Assembly (NCBI GenBank): GCA_018881555.1
Contig: JACAXG010000131.1
Location: 2,287,207-2,351,206, forward strand
From: Amblyornis subalaris
Taxonomy: Eukaryota > Chordata > Aves > Passeriformes > Ptilonorhynchidae
Reading direction: 5' to 3'
DNA length: 64,000 nucleotides
Part shown: positions 56,936 through 64,000 of the stretch, piece by piece
Position numbering within the stretch: position 1 is the first letter of the stretch
Layout: each line of letters begins with the position of its first letter
The notes under the pieces: model-generated
The model's database searches: none
The model's input: the letters and a program-made list of their open reading frames with translations, nothing else
What the model was told of the DNA's origin: nothing
Translations under genes and position numbers: made by a program

Positions 56936-58942
56936 AATCCCGGTAACTCCCTGCAGAAGGGATCTGAGCTCTGAGTGTTCCTGTTGCAGTCTGCACCTGA
57001 ATCTGTGGCAGGAGAAGGAAGCAGGTAATTCCAAGGCTGCACAGGAATTGCTCCTTGAGCCAATCCATGGTCTCTTAGTTTCTCATCTCTGGCGAGGCCT
57101 TTCCAAAACACTGTGCAGAATGGGATGGAGGAGCTGGCTCTGTGCTCCCAGGATGGTCTTTCAAAGTTTTCTCCAGCCCATCACAAAGGTTTAATTATAG
57201 GAGGAGACGTTTGTGCTCAGAGAGGACCAGCCTTCAGGCAACAGGATTTGGGATGGGGCTTATCCGGTTAATCTGAGCTGGGTGCAGCCCTAGTGCAGCC
57301 TCTCCCACAGCTGACCTGCTCCCTGCCATCCTGGTGCTGTAGGAGCTGTGACACCAAAGTTAAGCCCGTGTAAGAAGGGGTCATAATAAAACCCCAGGCT
57401 TCAAAATGACCTGCAGTCCCTCCAGGGACTTTTGCTCAACTGCCAGAAGAGAGGAATTCAAGAATTAATCACCTGCAGCTCTCCAAACCAGTGTCTCTTG
57501 GCCACTGCTGTGATTTTCATGCTGTCCACAACCACTTCTTCTTTTTATTTTTTTCTATTCTAAATGCAATGCATTTATTAAAGACTTCCCTAAAGCTGAG
57601 TTCCCCCGGTCCTCCCTGCTTTGTTTACCAGGAATTACTGCCTTTTTGGAAGCCTGTGTAAACTTCTGCTGCCTGAATACCAGTCTGCAAGCAAATCTAT
57701 CCCATTGGTACAGCCTCAATCCCAGACAGTGAACTCTGGGGCCAGCCCGGTGGGAAAATCGACCGTACTCTGTAGGAAATTTTCTCATTCAAACCCTTCC
57801 ACCAGACTGTGACCAAAAAGCAAAAGAGCTGGGAAAAAGCTCGGGTTTCCAATTACCCTCTGCAAAAGGGAGAGAAGAGTTGGAACGGGATCGTTCTCCT
57901 CCTGTGCCGGGAGTTTTTATTGTGGATGTAATGATCCAGCCTGGCCATCATCCACTCCCTCCTTCTCGCCTTGCAGCTCCCTCCCTGAACAAACGATACT
58001 TGGTTGCTGTTAATTGGGAGCAGCCAAAATAACTGAATCCCCCGGAGANGGGGGGTGAGGACGGAATCTCAACGAGACACCCCGCCGATGAATGTGGCTT
58101 TCAGCTGCTCCTACGCCCCCGTGAAGGGAAAAGAATAGGGGCTCTGTGAAAGTGAAACAGCCAGTGCTGACCTTGGGTTTCTGGGTTGGTGGTTTTTTGG
58201 TGGTTTTTTGTTGTTGTTTTTCTCCTTCTCTCTCTTTTCTAACGTTAATTGCTCGTCACTTTGCCCATCACATGATCGCTGGAAACTGCCAACTTGTTCT
58301 CAACTCGTTCGTATCACAAGGTTTGAAATAAACAGGCTACCAGGTTCCTGGTTTAGTGCTGTTCAGCCCAGTATCAGATGCGTTTCTTGTGATTTCGGAC
58401 TATTATTTTGAAAACCTCTGCCCCTCAGCCTGTTTGAAACGGGCATTTTCCAGCTCTGAAAGCCTGCCTGGAATAATCTGTGCTGTCAGGGGGATGTGCA
58501 GTGTCCAGGCTCTCAGAGATGATGCTCGCTGTGTGGCTGAGCTCTGGGGATGAGAGACCGTGGCAAAATCCTGGCGCGAGCACGAGCGGTGCCAGCCGGA
58601 GCCAGGCTGCGCCTGGGACAGAGGCTGCCTGTCTCTCCCATGCCCTTGTCAGCATGCAAAGCAGGCAGGCCATGGACTGCATTCCCATGCATCCCTGTTC
58701 CCAGGCTTGACTGCTGCCTTTCTGTGTGTCTCTGGTTGCCTTTGCTCTTTACAGGCAGCTTGCAGCAGGTTTCTCTGCAGGAGATGAGTGCTCCCACCCT
58801 GCTCCGTGCAGGTCTGTGCTGTATCAGAGCTGGATTTCAGTTCCTCATGTCCTGGGGTCCACTCTGGCATTNGTCTGTGTTCTCTGAGTTGTAAAGACTT
58901 TCAGCATGTCCTTTCTCCTTGTGTCTCGCCACTGTGAACTGT

Positions 58943-59225
58943 AGAATCCCAGAATGGTCTGGGTTGGAAGGGACCTTAAAGATCATCTTGTTCCAAACCC
59001 CTGCCATGGGCAGGAAGGAATTCTTCCCTGTGAGGGTGAGGAGGCCCTGGCACAGGTTGCCCGGGGAANCTGTGGCTGCCCCATCCCTGAAAGCGTCCAA
59101 GGCCAGGTTGGATGGGGCTTGGAGCAACATGGGATGGTGGAAGGTGTCCCTGCCCATGGCAGGGGGTGGAACTGGATGATCTTTAAAGTCCCTTCCAACC
59201 CAAACCACTACAAATTCCATGATTT
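58943..59225. mobile_element. CR1 LINE, head-to-head inverted pair
   Basis: 58943-59013 is the CR1 3' end on the minus strand. It joins directly to a plus-strand CR1 3' fragment (59014-59225). The two outer ends are near-perfect inverted repeats of about 65 bp. Confidence 0.88.
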
Positions 59226-59277
59226 ATGGATCAGCTTGGGATTCCAAACCCGAATTCCATGATTTATGGATCAGCTT
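59213..59277. repeat. 25-bp direct repeat, 40-bp period
   Basis: Copies at 59213-59237 and 59253-59277 both begin AATTCCATGATTTATG and are identical. The first copy overlaps the 3' end of a CR1 fragment. Confidence 0.85.
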
Positions 59278-59984
59278 TCTCCATTAGCTACATGAGCCAG
59301 AATAGACTGGCTGTCCATGGGAACAGGGGAGAGGGAGGTTTGCCTCTTGTTTACACCATGCCCTCATAGGAGTGCCCCAAAGTCAAAATTTGCCTTGCCT
59401 CCCTACATTTTGACATGTAACTCCACAGGGATAAATGAACTGCGTGTCCCATCACAGATCAGGACCCTGCAGACCCTTAGGAGAGAAACAAAGTCATTGT
59501 GAGTGTGCACAACATTAACCCCCCCAGCAAGGGTGCTCTCTTCAGTCCTGCACATCTGTGAAACTAAAATAGCATTTTCAGGGACCGTTTTGCCTTCTGT
59601 GGCTAAGGCAGCTCCATCAAACACAGCAGACAAATTCCCCTGTGACAAACAGGGAAAAAAAACCCCATCCTTGAGAGGTGCTGAGGGAGAAAGCCTAGGC
59701 AGTGTAGGGCAGAAAGAATTTTCTGGAAAATGAAACTTCGTTATGACGGCTCCCCTCTGCTAGAGTACGGAAGCAACGTGAAAATATTTTGTCTCTTATC
59801 AGATGCTTTGGGNTTCTACAGGAAGTGGGACTTGCGACCTGGTTGAGAGTCTGCCCTGAGTTTGCTCTTTGTGCTGTCTCACCCTGGGACTGCCAGGCCC
59901 CACCTCTCTGCTTTCAGAAACTCTCTCATGGTGTTTAACACTGCCCTGTCCTCTGCGTCGCTGCCTGGCAGGGGTGTCCCATCA

Positions 59985-60070
59985 TAGAATCACACAATGG
60001 TTTGGGTTGGAAGGGATCTTAAAGCTCCTCTGGTTCCAACTCCCTGCCATGGGCAGGGACACCTTCACCC
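59985..60070 (-). mobile_element. CR1 LINE, 3' tail
   Basis: 85 bp with two tail units (CATAGAATCACACAATGG). Confidence 0.85.
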
Positions 60071-61254
60071 ACACAAACAATTGTTGTCTCACCTCTGAAC
60101 ACAGCTGGTATCTCATGTAAGAGGAGAAAAATATGCCTTTTTCAACACCCAGGCAAAATACTTATTTGCATTTACTTATTTCTGGCAATTTCCATCTCCT
60201 TCAGCTCCAGCTGGCTGCATATAAACTTAGNAGTCAGATCCCACTCCTACAAATGTGTGTGTGTTGGCTGCACAGGAATAGCCACAGCCCTGCACAGTCT
60301 GGTGGAGCCCCAGCAGCACCAATTGCAGTTCAAACATGGGCATTTGGGATGAATTCTCTATTTTGTGTGCCACAAACACCAGCAGGGAAGAGAAATATCT
60401 AGGTTATTGGGAAACAGGGGGTACTGGGAATTAATTTAATGCTGGGACATGTTCTCCAGACATTAGGATCCTGCCGTGCCCTGAATCTGAATCTCTCCAG
60501 CTAGAGCTTAGCAAGCCTGGAGGTTGCCNAGGAGCAGAGCAGAGAGGGCAGAGGAGTGTCCAGCACTGGGTTTGGCTGCTCTGAGCATCCAGGCACATCC
60601 TTGGCAGTCCCTCAGCTTGGCTCCATGGATGCTCCCAAAACTCTGACGCTGTACCCAAACTTCTGGGATGCAAAGCTTCTCATTTCTTCATCCCCTCTTA
60701 CACACAGAGGGATGAGGGCTGCAGGTTTGGGACTGTGGATTTCTCCACTTCTCCCTCTGCCATGCTCACTACGGCAGCCCCAGGTGTGTAACCCATGTGC
60801 AATCTGTATGACAGGGAAGCTGAGTTTCTTTGCAGCCTCTGTGATTTGCTTAGGACTCTCTTAATTCATGTGCAGACCAGCAGGTTATCCCTTAGAGGAG
60901 TAATTCCATCCCAGTTTTGTCCCTGAGCACTTCTGGGGAAAGGGGTGAAAAATCCCCTTCATAAATTATCAGGTGCTTTCTTGCCATCTGCCTGCTTCCT
61001 GCACCCCCTTGTTGGCAGCTCCTGGCTCCTGAGCATGCTCCAAGCTGAGTGCCTGAGGAAGTGGGGAGGAAGGTCAGGCTTGTGACATTGCTGTGCCCAT
61101 CTGATGCAGGCTGAGCTGCAGGGACAGGGCTGTGCCATCCTTCTCAGTGCTGAGTTTAGGCCAGGGAACAGAAACCCCCTGGGAATCTGGTACTCCCTCA
61201 GACCCTCTTCCAACTCCCCAGGAGACCTGGCACCCCTAAACTCACCTAATATTC

Positions 61255-61605
61255 ATAGAATCATGGAATGGTTTGGGTTGGAAGGGAACCTAAAGACCAT
61301 TTTGTTCCACCCTCTGCCATGGGCAGGGACACCGTCCACTATCCCAGGTTGCTCCAAGCCCCGTCCAACCTGGCCTTGGACACTTCCAGGGATCCAGGGG
61401 TAGCCACAGCTTCTCTGGGCAACCTGTGCCAGGGCCTCACCACCCTCACAGGGAAGAATTTCTTTCCAGTATCCCACCTAACTTTGCCCTCTGGCAGTGT
61501 GAAGCCATTCCCTCTTATCCTGTCCCTCCAGGCCCTTGTCCAAAGTCCCTCTCCAGCTGTCTTGGAGCCTTTTTAGGCACTGGAAAGGGCTCTAAGGGTC
61601 AACGT
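61255..61605 (-). mobile_element. CR1 LINE, 3' fragment upstream of the PAQR8 coding exon
   Basis: 350 bp near consensus, ending about 140 bp before the splice acceptor. Confidence 0.92.
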
Positions 61606-61780
61606 CTCGATGGTGCTGTGGTAAATCCCAGCAATGGCAGGAATGGCAGCACGGTGCCATGACTAATCCCAGGAGGAATAGGAGCATGCTCTTCTCCCCG
61701 ATGCACCACTGTTAACATTTCCCCTCTCTCCCGTCCCCTCAGGGCAGGAAGACGACGCTCCCTGGTGCTGGACCGAAGGG

Positions 61781-62839
61781 ATGACAGCCATCCTGGAGCG
61801 GCTCAGCACGCTGTCCCTCAGCGGGCAGCACCTCAGCCGGCTGCCCCGGCTGCTGGAGGACGGCTTGCCCAAGATGCCGTGCACGGTGAAGGAGTGCGAG
61901 GTGCCGCAGCTCTTCCGGGAGCCCTACATCCACAGCGGGTACCGCCCCACGGGCCAGGACTGGCGCTACTACTTCCTCAGCCTCTTCCAGAAGCACAACG
62001 AGGTGGTCAACGTCTGGACTCACCTCCTGGCGGCGCTGGCCGTGCTGCTGAGGTTCAAGACGTTTGCGGAGGCCGAGCGGTTGCCCGTGGACGCGTGGTC
62101 CTTGCCTTTGCTCATCTTTGTCCTCTCCTCGGTCACCTACCTGACCTGCAGCCTCTTGGCCCACCTGCTGCAGTCCAAGTCGGAGCTGTACCACTACACC
62201 TTCTACTTCGTGGACTACGTCGGGGTCAGCATCTACCAGTATGGCAGCGCCCTGGCTCACTTCTACTACAGCTCTGACCAAGCCTGGTACGACAAGTTCT
62301 GGCTCTTCTTCCTGCCGGCGGCGGCTTTCTGCGGCTGGCTGTCCTGTGCCGGCTGCTGCTACGCCAAGTACCGCTACCGACGGCCTTACCCCATCATGAG
62401 GAAGATGTGCCAGGTGATCCCGGCCGGGCTGGCCTTCATCCTGGATATCAGCCCCGTGGCTCACCGGGTGGTCGTGTGTCACCTGGGGGGCTGCGAGGAA
62501 GATGCTGCTTGGTACCACACGTACCAGATACTGTTTTTCCTTATCAGCGCCTATTTCTTTTCCTGCCCTGTCCCTGAGAAATACTTCCCCGGCTCCTGCG
62601 ATATCGTTGGCCACGCCCACCAGATCTTCCACACCTTCCTGGCCATCTGCACCCTGTCACAGCTGGAGGCCATTCTTTTGGATTACAAGAACAGGCAGGA
62701 GATTCTCCTCAAGAGACACGGGCCCTTCACTGTTTATCTCTCCTGCATCTCTTTTTTTGGCTTGGTGGCCTGTAGTGCCGTCACAGCTTACATCCTGCGA
62801 CGCAGGATCAAGGCCAGCCTGGCCAAAAAGGACTCCTGA
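61781..62839 (+). CDS. PAQR8: Membrane progestin receptor beta (PAQR8), 352 aa
   Basis: One uninterrupted coding exon after the acceptor CCCCTCAG|GGCAGG at 61742. The protein follows vertebrate PAQR8 along its whole length (human 354 aa). It is an integral membrane protein of the progestin and adipoQ receptor (HlyIII) family, with seven or eight hydrophobic segments from about residue 80 to 338. It binds progestins and mediates rapid non-genomic signalling at the cell surface. Family motifs visible: HNEVVN-TH (72-81) before TM1, S124-H128, D145 in TM3, and H280-x3-H284 near the C-terminal membrane segment, matching the putative metal-binding residues. It ends in a basic tail, KKDS. The start has G at -3 and sits 38 nt into the exon. 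Confidence 0.96.
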   Translation: MTAILERLSTLSLSGQHLSRLPRLLEDGLPKMPCTVKECEVPQLFREPYIHSGYRPTGQDWRYYFLSLFQKHNEVVNVWTHLLAALAVLLRFKTFAEAERLPVDAWSLPLLIFVLSSVTYLTCSLLAHLLQSKSELYHYTFYFVDYVGVSIYQYGSALAHFYYSSDQAWYDKFWLFFLPAAAFCGWLSCAGCCYAKYRYRRPYPIMRKMCQVIPAGLAFILDISPVAHRVVVCHLGGCEEDAAWYHTYQILFFLISAYFFSCPVPEKYFPGSCDIVGHAHQIFHTFLAICTLSQLEAILLDYKNRQEILLKRHGPFTVYLSCISFFGLVACSAVTAYILRRRIKASLAKKDS

Positions 62840-64000
62840 GAGTCACAGAGGTGACAGGCATGACATCAGCAAAGAAAATCAAGAAAAAGGGGCGTAACAT
62901 ACTAGAGACAAGACGGTCTTATTTGCCTAACATGCTGTGACTAACTGGGACCCTGGACACGGGTGCAGGGCTGGACACTTCATGCTGGATGCATTTTCAC
63001 AGCAGGGATTGCCTTTTGCCATCCGGGAGTGGGGACATGGAGTGTTTTAAGCCAGAACAAGTCACTGAACCAAGGATGCTGGAATAGGCAGAGGTTCCTT
63101 GTTCATTTGGTAGAGCTGTGGGTGAGATCTTGCTGAGTGTCAGGGAGGGTGGCCTGGAGGCTGTGGGACTGTAGAAGGGTCTGCCAGGGCTCACAACACN
63201 GTGAGGGCCACAGCTGGATGTGATGACCTCTCTGGGTTTTGCCATATCTGTGGGAGAACTGTTCCTATGGAAGGCAGTAGGAAGGTTTCAGGAAGTCTCT
63301 ATTTCTAGGGTTCAGCTGCGAGGGCACGTGTGGCACAGTGGCTGGTGTAATCCTTTTCCTGTTCCAGCCAGGTTNTCTCTACGGTCCCCTTGTCAAGTGT
63401 GTCAATGCCAGATTGCTTGGGTGGCTTTGGGAAAACATCTTTGGANATCTAGGCTTGACCTGGGGTCCTCTGGGACAAACTGGGTCTGTATCATCTGCCT
63501 AGGGAGTCTGACGGACTTCTAGCAATGTCCATGCAGTGTAGAGTAACTTGGATGTGATCTGTCTGATCTGGGAGGGGCTCTGATCCTCCAGCAGCACTGC
63601 TGTGGTCATGGCCAAAAGGATATGAAGGTGAAGGAGTCTTTATTCCCCTCTTAATGGTGCTTTTTGTCCTTGGTAAGCCTTGTGGGAAAGCTGACCTTGA
63701 ACTGCAGGGTTGCTTTTCTGTGACCAGTGGGGTTGTGACCCTGGCATGTCTTTATCAGCACTAGATGAAGGTGGAACAGCAAGAGGCAGGAGCAGGGTGA
63801 CAACATAAGTGTCCTGCACAACCTCAGGATGGGTTTGTCCTTGGGACCTGATGATTCCTGTGTGGAGTAGCAAAGGTAGTGGTCAGGGTCCCTTAATGTC
63901 CATGGGTCACTCCTGTCCAAGATAACAAAGGCTGGGTTACTTGGCCCCCACTAGATGAGTCTCATTCTGTGCCTGGGGGGAATATCGGATATGGAGCCAC
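62840..64000 (+). other. PAQR8: PAQR8 3' UTR and flank
   Basis: No convincing AATAAA appears before the window edge and no further coding exon is visible, so the 3' UTR probably continues past it. No CR1 fragment was recognised here, unlike the intron. Confidence 0.5.

Larger units (their letters stand above)
52259..61742 (+). other. PAQR8: PAQR8 intron 1
   Basis: 9.5 kb with donor GTGAGT and acceptor CCCCTCAG. It carries six CR1 fragments, a (TG)n tract and a short direct repeat, listed separately. The rest shows no exon or RNA gene I can support. Confidence 0.6.

Noticed and set aside
61739..62632. 297-codon minus-strand ORF
   Set aside because: Shadow of the PAQR8 coding exon; the plus strand encodes a recognisable receptor.

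Overview
The window is nuclear DNA of a bird. Three things show this: spliced vertebrate genes with GT-AG introns, about 47 fragments of the avian CR1 LINE retrotransposon on both strands, and a gene order matching the vertebrate block mir-206/mir-133b - IL17A - IL17F - MCM3 - PAQR8 (human 6p12). Isolated N bases are scattered throughout and behave like masked low-quality or ambiguous calls. The species cannot be fixed from the sequence alone.

Region by region. (1) 1-14.3 kb is gene-poor, AT-rich DNA with CR1 fragments; its one recognisable gene is the mir-133b hairpin at about 4.25-4.34 kb (+). Its usual partner mir-206 was not found and probably lies left of the window. (2) 14.8-17.0 kb holds IL17A (+): TATA box, three coding exons (169 aa), AU-rich 3' UTR and AATAAA. 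(3) 23.2-26.4 kb holds IL17F (-), convergent with IL17A: TATA box, three coding exons (160 aa), AU-rich 3' UTR. (4) 26.4-33.6 kb is CR1-rich intergenic DNA. (5) 33.65-43.95 kb holds MCM3 (-). I traced 17 coding exons that keep frame and give 811 aa, with a CpG-rich promoter carrying E2F and CCAAT sites. (6) 44-52 kb is intergenic DNA with CR1s. (7) 52.1-64 kb holds PAQR8 (+): a CpG-island non-coding first exon, a 9.5-kb intron, one coding exon (352 aa), then 3' UTR running to the window edge.

The genes are neighbours by ancient synteny, not by shared function. IL17A and IL17F are secreted cytokines from one tandem duplication, MCM3 is a replicative helicase subunit, PAQR8 is a membrane progestin receptor, and miR-133b is a muscle microRNA.

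The points most worth a second look are: the mir-133b hairpin squeezed between two CR1 insertions; a palindrome in each IL17 promoter; AU-rich instability elements in both IL17 3' UTRs; a minisatellite filling MCM3 intron 1; a CR1 ending about 15 bp from the MCM3 exon 5 donor; repeated donor-like motifs in the PAQR8 first-exon repeat; and a head-to-head CR1 inversion in the PAQR8 intron. I found no wholly new gene system.
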